A DNA stretch of 42,302 bases from an uncultured Coriobacteriaceae bacterium. GTDB lineage: Bacteria > Actinomycetota > Coriobacteriia > Coriobacteriales > Eggerthellaceae. A program made the translations under genes and the position numbers. The notes beneath the pieces were generated by a model. It was not told where the DNA came from, did not search any database, and saw only the letters and a program-made list of their open reading frames with translations. Within the stretch, counting starts at the first letter, position 1; every line of letters begins with the position of its first letter. Positions 14,594-22,460 of this stretch are shown piece by piece. Location: the NCBI GenBank assembly GCA_902779135.1, contig CACZAR010000021.1:1-42302 (forward strand), given 5' to 3'.

Positions 14594-15290
14594 TCTCTTC
14601 CTTGGTCAGGATGTTCTTGGCGCCACCGGAGCCGTTGGTCTCGACCTTGATGGAGATGCCCATCTTGCCAGCTTGTTGGTCGAGCGCCTCGGCTGCCATG
14701 TAGGTGTGCGCGATGCCGGTGGGGCAGGCGGTGACGGCGAGAATGCGGATTGCGTCGCTGTCAGCTGCTTCAGCAGCGGCGGCAGCAGGAGCGGCTGCGG
14801 CAGCGGCCTCTTCGGCAGGCTCTTCCTCAGGGAACTTCTCGCGCTCCTTGTCGTCGATGAGCTTCAGGAACTCGTCGGCGCTCTTGGCCTCGAGCAGCTG
14901 GTTGCGCCAATCGACGTCCATGAGCATGGTCATGAGGCGCGCAAGCACTTCGAGATGCACTTCGCCGTCGCTTGGTGCGGCGATCATGAAGATCAGCTTG
15001 CTGGGCTGTCCGTCGGGAGCTTCGTAGTCGACACCCTCGGGCACGGTGATAGCGGCCAGTGCAGGCTTGGCCACGGCGTCGGTCTTGGCGTGCGGAATTG
15101 CCATCCCCTCACCAATGGCAGTCGTTCCGCCAGCCTCGCGGGCCAGGATAGCCTCGCGGTAGGCTTCGACGTCGTTCAGGTTGCCGGCACCGTCGTGGAG
15201 GCTGATGAGCTTTTCGATGGCTTCGGGCTTCGAAGCAACCGATACGCCAAGCTCAATGGCTGCCGGTGCCAAAAGGTCGGTAATTCTCAT
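14529..15290 (-). CDS. fruA: Fructose PTS IIA-IIB, first half of a frame-broken fruA
   Basis: The 253 residues begin with a fructose/mannitol-type IIA domain (1-145), whose phosphorylated His lies in GMAIPHAKTDAV. An Ala/Glu-rich linker (about 150-172) follows, then IIB (about 178-253), whose phosphorylated Cys lies in VTACPTGIAHTYMAAEAL. IIB ends with KNVEMARFD followed at once by TGA; normally this continues into a short linker and IIC. GGAAAGGGGATCCC precedes the ATG at 15290. Together with the next frame it would form a single IIABC protein of about 630 residues. As written, IIA and IIB are complete enough to accept phosphate but are severed from the permease. Confidence 0.85.
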   Translation of the reverse strand: MRITDLLAPAAIELGVSVASKPEAIEKLISLHDGAGNLNDVEAYREAILAREAGGTTAIGEGMAIPHAKTDAVAKPALAAITVPEGVDYEAPDGQPSKLIFMIAAPSDGEVHLEVLARLMTMLMDVDWRNQLLEAKSADEFLKLIDDKEREKFPEEEPAEEAAAAAAPAAAAAEAADSDAIRILAVTACPTGIAHTYMAAEALDQQAGKMGISIKVETNGSGGAKNILTKEEIAACEGIIVAADKNVEMARFD

Positions 15291-15347
15291 GGGATCCCCT
15301 TTCCTGAATTACCATGTACCGCGTCGAGCGCCGCGGCTGCGCAATTT

Positions 15348-16301
15348 CTATGATTCAAGCCGCGCGAGCAGCTCGTTCACCAATTCTGTGGGGGCAAGGC
15401 CTGGCGAGAACGCCGTGGCGCTGCCGCATGCCTGTGCCAACTTGTAGGCCTGTTTGTACGCGTCTTGCTCGTCGAGGCCGGCTTCCGTACCGCGCACGTA
15501 TCCTTCGACAAATCCGGCAACGACGCTGTCGCCGGCGCCGACGCTGTTGACGAGCTCGCCCTCGATGACGGGCGCTACCTGCAAGCTGCCCGTAGCATCG
15601 AGCAGCAGGCTGCCCAGGCCACCGCGGCTGACCAGCACGTTCTGCGCTCCAAGGTCATGCAGTTGACGAGCGCCCTCGACGAGCGCTTGCTCATCGAGCG
15701 GGTCGCAGCCGGTGATTTCGGCGAGTTCTTCGTCGTTGGGTTTGACGAGGAACGGTTTGTACGGCAAGGACTGCATGAGCACTTGCTCGGTGGCGTCGAC
15801 CACGATTTTGGCGCCGCGGCCATCGAGCTTTGCCATGATGCGTGCGTAGATGTCCTTCGGGGTGCCTTTAGGTACGCCGCCCGAGAGGATGACGAAGTCG
15901 CCCGGTTGGACAGCTTCAAGTTTGTCGAAGAACTGTTGGAGCGAGTCGTCGTCGATGGGGGCTCCGCCTGCGTTGACGGCCGTCTCCATGTCGCCTTCGA
16001 TATCGACATAGGTGCCCTTTAGCTTGGCGTTCACGCGCGTGTTGCCTTGGGGCAGGTGCACGAACCCGGTCGGGATGCCGTCTTCTTGCAGGGCAGCTTC
16101 GAGCGCGGCGCCCGTCCAGCCGGCGATGAAACCCCAAGCGGTGCTCGTGCGGCCGAGGTTGCGGAGAACGTACGAAACGTTGACGCCCTTTCCGCCGAAA
16201 TAGAACTCCTGAGTGATTGCTCGGTTCACATGACCGAGCTCGAGATCGCGGACCTGCATAACGCAGTCGATGGCAGGGTTGAACGTCACGGTGTAGATCA
16301 T
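15348..16301 (-). CDS. fruK: 1-phosphofructokinase
   Basis: This 317-residue PfkB-family sugar kinase converts fructose 1-phosphate, delivered by the fructose PTS, to fructose 1,6-bisphosphate in the cytosol. TVTFNPAIDCVMQV is the N-terminal motif, FGGKGVNVSYVLRNLG is the first PfkB signature, and NSVGAGDSVVAGFVEGY near the C-terminus carries the catalytic Asp and anion hole. The ATG at 16301 is preferred because AAAGG is eight bases upstream; the GTG at 16310 would sit almost on that site. It is the first gene of the operon, 57 bases before fruA. No DeoR-type fructose repressor gene is adjacent. Confidence 0.95.
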   Translation of the reverse strand: MIYTVTFNPAIDCVMQVRDLELGHVNRAITQEFYFGGKGVNVSYVLRNLGRTSTAWGFIAGWTGAALEAALQEDGIPTGFVHLPQGNTRVNAKLKGTYVDIEGDMETAVNAGGAPIDDDSLQQFFDKLEAVQPGDFVILSGGVPKGTPKDIYARIMAKLDGRGAKIVVDATEQVLMQSLPYKPFLVKPNDEELAEITGCDPLDEQALVEGARQLHDLGAQNVLVSRGGLGSLLLDATGSLQVAPVIEGELVNSVGAGDSVVAGFVEGYVRGTEAGLDEQDAYKQAYKLAQACGSATAFSPGLAPTELVNELLARLES

Positions 16302-16337
16302 CTCGAACACCTTTCAGCAGAGCTAAGGGACCACTTC

Positions 16338-16366
16338 ATCATACGGGTAGTTCCGCAGATTGTCTA
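16338..16366 (-). promoter_or_regulatory. Probable promoter of the fructose operon
   Basis: On the minus strand TAGACA (16361-16366), a 17-base spacer and TATGAT (16338-16343) lie 37 bases before the fruK start. The divergent gap to malQ also holds GTACA-12-TGTAC (16406-16427), a possible operator. Confidence 0.5.
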
Positions 16367-16464
16367 ACGATTTTTGTCGCATTTTGCCCCGTGGTTTTAG
16401 GGGTGGTACATTGCTTTGACGGTGTACGAAAAAAACGACACGCGAGAGGGCGGTGTCTCACAAT

Positions 16465-18930
16465 ATGAGGGCTTTTCATGACTCTAGAAATATCGATTGC
16501 AGAGCGCCATTTGGTGCAGTTGCGCAAGGCACGGGGGTGACGCTGTCGCTGGATGTATTCGATTCGCCAGGCGCTTCCGTCACCTTGCGAACCTGGATTG
16601 ACGGGCAGGGCGAGGGGCTCTATCCGATGGATGCTACCACGCCGACCCATTTCGAGGTTGTTTTCACGCCGCAGGCCGCAGGTGTCGTGTGGTACCACTT
16701 CATCATCACGGCGGCCGACGGTTCGCAGAAGCGCTATGGTGCTTTGGACAGCAAGCGTGGTGGCAAAGGCCAGCTTTACGATTGGGAGCCGCCGAGCTTC
16801 CAACTTACGGTGTTCGATGCCGACCGATTGCCGTCGCTTGAAGAGGTGGAGAACAACGCGATCGACGGTTCATTCAAGGACCTGTTCATCGACCTGTTCC
16901 TCGGTGAAGTGACGGCTCCTGAATTCGTCGAGGCATTCGAAACGCTTCGCGAGAACAGCACGCCTGAGACGTTCATGGAAGCGGTTGACCTGGTCGGTTG
17001 CGACGACTGTGCGAACACGTTTGCCCAACTGGGTGGCGTCGACGTGGAAGCCGAAGAACTCGAGTCAGACGATTTCGACCTGTCCAACGTCATGGAAGGC
17101 TGGCAAATGGGTCAGGCAAAAGGCCGCCTGTGGTGCGCGAGCCTCATCCAGCTGCTCTCGGTTGGCATGCCGTCAGAAGGGGGCGATGCGCAAAGCGCCT
17201 ACGAAGACGCCATCGAGCGTTGGGCTGAGGTCGACCCTGACTGCGAGGCTATTGCCCGCAATGCCACCGACCTGCGCTTCTCGATGCCGCTGCTCGCTCA
17301 GGACGACTGCTCGCTGTTCGCAGTGAACGACGACGTGCTCGGCATTTGGCGGCATGGGGCCGATGGGCAATCCGCTTGCGTGTTGGTCAATCCGTCGCTG
17401 CAGAACGCGCACGACGTGCCGGTGCCCATGGCGGCAGAGAATGCTTCCGAGATCATTTCGGGTTACGGCGTTCCCGTCGTCGATGCCGCCGAGGTGAAGG
17501 AAGTGCCCGAGGTGTTCGCCGATGCCGACCGCTACGCACAGGTGCACCTCTATCAGTTGGGTTCGGCAATCCTGTATTTCCACGGCGCGCAACGGCTCGA
17601 GCTTCCGATGGAGCCGGGCTTGGGTGTGCTTGCGCACATCACGAGCCTCCCGACATCGAATGATGTCGACCGATTGGGCTCGATTGGTCCCGAGGCGTAC
17701 AAGTTCGTCGATTGGCTGGCCAACGCGGGTGTGCGTTATTGGCAAATTCTGCCTGTCAATCCGACTGACGACCATGGCAGCCCCTATGCAGGCATTAGTG
17801 CTTTTGCGGGCAACGTTCGCCTGCTCGGGGAGTATCCCGATCTTGATGCGTGCGATATCGACCAGGCCGAGTACACGGAATTCTGCAAACGCGAAGCCGA
17901 TTGGCTCGATCCGTATGCGTGCTTCATGGCCATCCGCGAGCGTGTCGGCGCTGGCAAAACTTGGCAGAAATGGCCGAAAAAGTACCTCCGCTACAACCGT
18001 TCTGTCGTGGAGCGCGACGCGAAGCTCAAGGCAAGTGCCGAGGCATGGCGTCGCGGGCAGTTCCTCTTCGAACAGCGCTGGAAGGAGTTGCGCGCCTATG
18101 CGAACGAGCGTGGCGTGCAGATTGTCGGTGACATGCCCATCTATGTGAGCGCCGACAGCGCGGATGTCTGGGCGAACCCGCAAATATTCCAGCTTGGATC
18201 CGATGGCCGTCCCGAAGTCGTTGCCGGCTGTCCGCCCGATGCTTTTGCTGTCGAGGGTCAGATCTGGGGAAACCCGGTCTACGACTGGGACGCCCTTGCG
18301 GCAAGCGGCTACGATTGGTGGCTGCGCCGGCTCGAGCGCGCGTTCGAGCTGTACGACATCGTGCGTCTCGATCATTTCATCGGTTTCTCGCGTTACTTCT
18401 CGATTCCCGCGGATGAGAAGGCTACGGCAGGAGAATACCGTCCCGGTCCGGGGCTCGACTTCTTCGTAGTTGCCCATCGGAAGTTCGGCCCGTTGCCCGT
18501 CATTGCCGAGGATTTGGGGTCCATCACGCCCTGTGTGCGTGCGCTCGTTGCTGCGTGCGGTTTCCCAGGTATGGACATCGTGCAATTCGTCGATGGTGGT
18601 GACCCGTTGTCAGGCTATCAGCCACGACCGGAGAAAATCGCATACACGGGCACGCACGACAACCAGACGATCGTCGGCTATTGCGAATCACGTTATCCTG
18701 ACCTTGATGCAGTGGAGGCGGCTGATGACCTGATCGAGAAGGTCGTCGTATGCGACGCGCCTGTGCGCGTATTGCCGCTGCAGGATGTGTTGGGGCTTGA
18801 CGATGAAGCACGTATGAACACGCCGGGCACAGTTGAGGGCAACTGGATTTGGCAGGCGGATGCTGCTGCAATCGAACGTGCGGCTTCTCGTATGAAAGCG
18901 CTAGTGGAACTCCGAAAGGAATCACGATAG
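16465..18930 (+). CDS. malQ: 4-alpha-glucanotransferase with N-terminal degenerate GH13 region
   Basis: The C-terminal half (from about residue 385) is a GH77 disproportionating enzyme: LGVLAHITSLPT, GSPYAGISAFAGN, VRLDHFIGFSRYF (nucleophile Asp), VIAEDLGSITP (acid/base Glu) and YTGTHDNQTIVGY. It transfers maltodextrin chains in glycogen or maltose metabolism. The first 115 residues look like an amylase N-terminal beta domain. Residues about 145-375 resemble only the end of a GH13 barrel and its C-terminal beta domain, with the usual NLxxSHDTPR replaced by DLVGCDDCANTF, so the GH13 part looks catalytically dead. Of two starts, the ATG at 16465 fits family N-termini; a GTG at 16453 lies only two bases from GAGAGGG. 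It is divergent from the fructose operon. Confidence 0.9.
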   Translation: MRAFHDSRNIDCRAPFGAVAQGTGVTLSLDVFDSPGASVTLRTWIDGQGEGLYPMDATTPTHFEVVFTPQAAGVVWYHFIITAADGSQKRYGALDSKRGGKGQLYDWEPPSFQLTVFDADRLPSLEEVENNAIDGSFKDLFIDLFLGEVTAPEFVEAFETLRENSTPETFMEAVDLVGCDDCANTFAQLGGVDVEAEELESDDFDLSNVMEGWQMGQAKGRLWCASLIQLLSVGMPSEGGDAQSAYEDAIERWAEVDPDCEAIARNATDLRFSMPLLAQDDCSLFAVNDDVLGIWRHGADGQSACVLVNPSLQNAHDVPVPMAAENASEIISGYGVPVVDAAEVKEVPEVFADADRYAQVHLYQLGSAILYFHGAQRLELPMEPGLGVLAHITSLPTSNDVDRLGSIGPEAYKFVDWLANAGVRYWQILPVNPTDDHGSPYAGISAFAGNVRLLGEYPDLDACDIDQAEYTEFCKREADWLDPYACFMAIRERVGAGKTWQKWPKKYLRYNRSVVERDAKLKASAEAWRRGQFLFEQRWKELRAYANERGVQIVGDMPIYVSADSADVWANPQIFQLGSDGRPEVVAGCPPDAFAVEGQIWGNPVYDWDALAASGYDWWLRRLERAFELYDIVRLDHFIGFSRYFSIPADEKATAGEYRPGPGLDFFVVAHRKFGPLPVIAEDLGSITPCVRALVAACGFPGMDIVQFVDGGDPLSGYQPRPEKIAYTGTHDNQTIVGYCESRYPDLDAVEAADDLIEKVVVCDAPVRVLPLQDVLGLDDEARMNTPGTVEGNWIWQADAAAIERAASRMKALVELRKESR

Positions 18931-18971
18931 GATATTCGTGAGGTTGTATCGAGACGGAACAGGAGGGGACG

Positions 18972-19571
18972 ATGAAGAAATTCTTGGTGGTAGCATGTGC
19001 GGCTTTGTTTGCGTTGGCATTGGCGGGGTGCGCCTCAAGCAGCTCGAGCAGCGCGTCAGCGAGCGCGGCATCGGGTTCCGGTAGCGCTTCGGCGAGCGCG
19101 GCGTCCAGCTCAGAGGCTTCCGCTTCGAGCAGTGCCGGATCGGTCGGTATTGCCAATCCGTGGAGCGATGCCGACAGCGCAGAAGCGGCGGCTCAGGGTG
19201 CTGGTGTCGGTTCCTTCGAATTGGCCGACAACCTCGGCATGGCCGACAAGACGCTGTTCGACCCGACATATCGCTACATGGACGATGTCGCTGAGGCCAC
19301 GCTTCAGGGCGGCGCCTTCGACGTGACTGTGCGCAAGAGCATGCACCAGAGCGGTCAAATGCTGAGCGGCGACTACAACAACTATCCTGAGTTCTGGACG
19401 ACGACCATCGATGGCATCGAGGTCTCGTGCCACGGATATGAAGCAGGCGTGGCGACCGCATTCGAATGGTGCAACGACGCGAACTACTCGGTCATCTTCC
19501 GGGGGCTCGGTGGCGAGAACATGGGAGTCGACGAGACCGAAATCGCTGCAATCATTCAGAACGTCAAGTAA
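18972..19571 (+). CDS. Small lipoprotein with Ser/Ala linker, unknown domain
   Basis: The 199-residue protein has a lipoprotein signal (MKKFLVVACAALFALALAGC, lipobox LAGC with Cys20), a Ser/Ala-rich linker to about residue 57, and a folded domain of about 140 residues that I do not recognise. That domain has two Cys (in VSCHGY and EWCND) and conserved-looking GGENMGVDETE at the end. It should be anchored to the outer face of the membrane. GGAGGGG stands close before the ATG. It lies 41 bases after malQ on the same strand but is functionally unplaced. The linker style matches the methionine-binding lipoprotein at 35470. Confidence 0.85.
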   Translation: MKKFLVVACAALFALALAGCASSSSSSASASAASGSGSASASAASSSEASASSSAGSVGIANPWSDADSAEAAAQGAGVGSFELADNLGMADKTLFDPTYRYMDDVAEATLQGGAFDVTVRKSMHQSGQMLSGDYNNYPEFWTTTIDGIEVSCHGYEAGVATAFEWCNDANYSVIFRGLGGENMGVDETEIAAIIQNVK

Positions 19572-19572
19572 A

Positions 19573-19608
19573 AAATTTGGCCAGGCTTCAAGTAACCTGG
19601 CCAAATTT
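19573..19608. terminator. Bidirectional terminator between the lipoprotein and permease-kinase genes
   Basis: A perfect 13-base stem (19573-19585 with 19596-19608, core TTTGGCCAGG) with a ten-base loop lies between converging genes. On the minus strand it is followed by a T-run (the AAAAAA at 19570-19575 on this strand), so it should stop the kinase operon well. On the plus strand the T-tract is short. Confidence 0.8.
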
Positions 19609-19626
19609 CAAATTCAGCTTCAAGGC

Positions 19627-22413
19627 CTATTTCAAAACGGCTGCAAGCTCTTCGACCAGCACGGCAACGTCGATGGGCTTGGCGATGTGCGCTTGCATTC
19701 CAGCGTCTTTCGCCGCTTGCACATCCTCCTGGAAGGCGTTGGCGGTCATCGCAAGGATGGGGGTGGATGCAAGCGCCTTGTCGTCGAGAGCTCGTATCGC
19801 TCTGGTAGCCTCGTAGCCGTTCATGACAGGCATCTGGACATCCATCAGAATTGCATCGTAGTACCCAGGCTCTGACTGGGAAACCATATCAACGGCTACT
19901 TGCCCGTTCTCCGCTTCCTCCACCATGAAGCCTTGTTGATCCAATATCATCTTCGCGATTTCCATGTTGATGGCGTTGTCCTCAACGAGCAGCAAACGCT
20001 TCTCCGAGAAGTTGATTTCCGAATCGGCATCGGATGCAAGCACGTCTTTCGCTTTGGGCACGTCGTCTTCTTGTGCGATTTTGAGTTTGAGGCCGATAAT
20101 GATTTTCGTTCCGCCGCCGGGCGACGTCAGCACTTCAATGGTGCCGCCCATCAGGTCGACGAGGCTCTTCGTGATGGCTAGTCCCAGGCCGGTACCCTCT
20201 ATGCCGCTGTCCGTCGAGGTGCGTTCGCGTTCGAAAGCCGTGAACATCTTGTCGACGAACTCCCTTGACATGCCGATGCCCGTATCTTCGACGCTCATTT
20301 CATAGGAACCATATCCCTCAATCGCGGCGCCGGTTTGCCACAACGTGATCGACACCGACCCGCCTTCGGGCGTGAACTTGTAGGCGTTGCTCACGAGGTT
20401 CAGCAGGACACGGTTCAAATTCCGCTTATCGCACCAGACGAGGTTGTCGGTCATCTGCGAGGTGTGGACCGAGAACTCAAGGTTCTTCTGCCGCATTTGC
20501 TCGGTGAACAAGTCGCCAATCTCGTCGATGATTGCACGAAGATCGGCGGGCTCGTAATGCCGCTCGACCTTGCCGCTCTCAATTCGGCTCATCTCCAGGA
20601 TGTCGTTGATGAGGGCGAGCAGCTGGCCGCTCGACATGTCTATCTTGTCCAGATACTCCTGCACGGCCTCCACAGAGCCCGCATTGCGTGCTAAGTTCGT
20701 GTATCCAATGATGGCGTTCATGGGTGTGCGGATGTCGTGTGACATATTGAACAGGAATTGGCTCTTCGCCAGGCTTCCCTCCATGGCGCGAATCCTCTCG
20801 CGTTCCGCCACCTCGTGCTTCTCTTGCATTACGCGTTGGATGTAGAGCATGATTACCAACCCGAAGAAAATGATGAGCAAGAGCACGACGCCGCCACCTA
20901 CAAGCGCTGCGCGCACATCGTCCATGTTGTCCATTCTGGCAATGAGCTTCGCCAACCACATGAACGCGGAATAAATCAACAGCGCAAACAGGACAGTTCC
21001 GGAAATGGACATGCCGCTGAATTCCGTGAGCGTGCTGCGGACAATCGTGCGCCAATAGAACACGAAGCCCAGCAGGCACCAAAGGGACAGCAAGAGGAAT
21101 GCTTCGCTTCCCATGGCATCCAGCGCAGCGAGGTGCGGAACCAGCTGGACGATCACGAAGACGACTGCAATGATGGTGCCGAGCAATCCGACGGCCATGA
21201 TCTTGCGGTTTCCTTCCGATCTTGCAATGCGGTGCGCGGCTGCGCACGTGTATCCGTAAGCGACGATGGCGCCGAAAGAGGTGAGGTCCACGAACCACAC
21301 GAGCGTGTTGCGGCCGAGCAGCGAGATCACGACGGAAAGCGCCATGACGAACAGGATGCTGATGGTCGTCTTCGAGAACATGTCCGCCAAGATCTTGTCC
21401 TCGGCCATCGTGGACAAAACGCGCACCATGGCTCGGTACGCCCCGATAATGCCCGTGAGGATAGCCGCCAGCGCTGTGACACCTATGATAACCAGGCCCG
21501 CATCTCCCAAATTGGCTTTTGCGGCATAGAACGTCGGCACCGATTCCGCACCGCTCAAATTGCCCAGATTCGCAATGTAGGCTGTCCAAGAGGAGTACCC
21601 GTCGGGCTGTGTGGTTACGCTGACGAGCGCCATGGCTATGTAGACGAATGCTGCGATGAGAATGGATGCGACGATAATCCGTCCCACCTTCGCGACAGGG
21701 AATTTGAAATGAGACGTCTCGAACGTGACGATTTCAAAACCGACGAAGGCCCATGGCGCAAGGATGATCAGGCTGAATATTGCGAAGCCATTGTTGACGC
21801 CTTGAGTGCCGAACGAGCAAACCACGTCCATTGACGGGGCATGCTGCAAGCAGATGACCGTTGTCGCGACAGCGCCCACGAGCAATATGATGGCAAGAAC
21901 GGTAAGAAGGCGCTGCAGGAAAGGCTTTGCAAAGATGAACAGCATGCCGACGGCGATCAGGGCGAGGACTGACATCCCGATTTCCTGGAGATAGACCTCG
22001 TTGCCTGCAATCATGTAATGGAGTCCGGTTTGGATGTTGCTGCCGAATATGGTGCGGATGACTACGAACAGGGCGCTGCCGTTCAAGAACACGACCGTCA
22101 GGTAGGAAAGGCTCAGGAACCATGCGCAAAGGAATGCATGGTCGCGCCCGAAGGCTTCTTTTGCATAGGAATACATACCGCCCGTTCGGGGGCTGCGCTT
22201 CATCAGATAGGAGACGCTCATTCCAACGATCAGCATGACTACCGCGCCAATCGCAATGGCGATTACGGTGCCCATTGGCCCTGCGATGGGGAGGAACGTG
22301 GTTCCGGGCATGACGAAGGCGCCCCAGCCGATCATGCATCCGAAAGCCATCGCCCATACGTCAATTGGCGAAAGGTATCTATCAAAGCCTTGCGGCATGG
22401 TTTCCTTGCTCAT
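19627..22413 (-). CDS. APC-type amino-acid permease fused to hybrid histidine kinase
   Basis: The 928-residue protein starts with a complete APC-superfamily permease (about 1-475, roughly 12 membrane segments; GCMIGWGAFVMPGT is the helix-1 substrate-binding motif). Two more hydrophobic segments and a coiled coil lead into HisKA (FNMSHDIRTPMNAIIGY, phospho-acceptor His near 567), HATPase (NRVLLNLVSNAYKFTPEGG; DTGIGMS; GTGLGLAI) and a receiver (ILMDVQMPVMNG carries the acceptor Asp). It probably couples amino-acid or amine transport or binding to signalling, as the solute-symporter kinases of the CbrA type do. Two starts are possible: ATG at 22413, or ATG at 22398 with AAGGA upstream. It is the last gene of the five-gene signalling operon, 47 bases after the previous one. 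Confidence 0.93.
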   Translation of the reverse strand: MSKETMPQGFDRYLSPIDVWAMAFGCMIGWGAFVMPGTTFLPIAGPMGTVIAIAIGAVVMLIVGMSVSYLMKRSPRTGGMYSYAKEAFGRDHAFLCAWFLSLSYLTVVFLNGSALFVVIRTIFGSNIQTGLHYMIAGNEVYLQEIGMSVLALIAVGMLFIFAKPFLQRLLTVLAIILLVGAVATTVICLQHAPSMDVVCSFGTQGVNNGFAIFSLIILAPWAFVGFEIVTFETSHFKFPVAKVGRIIVASILIAAFVYIAMALVSVTTQPDGYSSWTAYIANLGNLSGAESVPTFYAAKANLGDAGLVIIGVTALAAILTGIIGAYRAMVRVLSTMAEDKILADMFSKTTISILFVMALSVVISLLGRNTLVWFVDLTSFGAIVAYGYTCAAAHRIARSEGNRKIMAVGLLGTIIAVVFVIVQLVPHLAALDAMGSEAFLLLSLWCLLGFVFYWRTIVRSTLTEFSGMSISGTVLFALLIYSAFMWLAKLIARMDNMDDVRAALVGGGVVLLLIIFFGLVIMLYIQRVMQEKHEVAERERIRAMEGSLAKSQFLFNMSHDIRTPMNAIIGYTNLARNAGSVEAVQEYLDKIDMSSGQLLALINDILEMSRIESGKVERHYEPADLRAIIDEIGDLFTEQMRQKNLEFSVHTSQMTDNLVWCDKRNLNRVLLNLVSNAYKFTPEGGSVSITLWQTGAAIEGYGSYEMSVEDTGIGMSREFVDKMFTAFERERTSTDSGIEGTGLGLAITKSLVDLMGGTIEVLTSPGGGTKIIIGLKLKIAQEDDVPKAKDVLASDADSEINFSEKRLLLVEDNAINMEIAKMILDQQGFMVEEAENGQVAVDMVSQSEPGYYDAILMDVQMPVMNGYEATRAIRALDDKALASTPILAMTANAFQEDVQAAKDAGMQAHIAKPIDVAVLVEELAAVLK

Positions 22414-22460
22414 CGTGCTTCACTATCTCATCGGTGCGTGCGTTCCCAAAACCGTTTCAT

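Noticed and set aside
17173-18585. Long open frame of 470 codons antisense to malQ
   Set aside because: It lies wholly opposite a clearly coding GH77 gene, has no family motif or ribosome binding site, and its composition is what high-GC antisense frames give.
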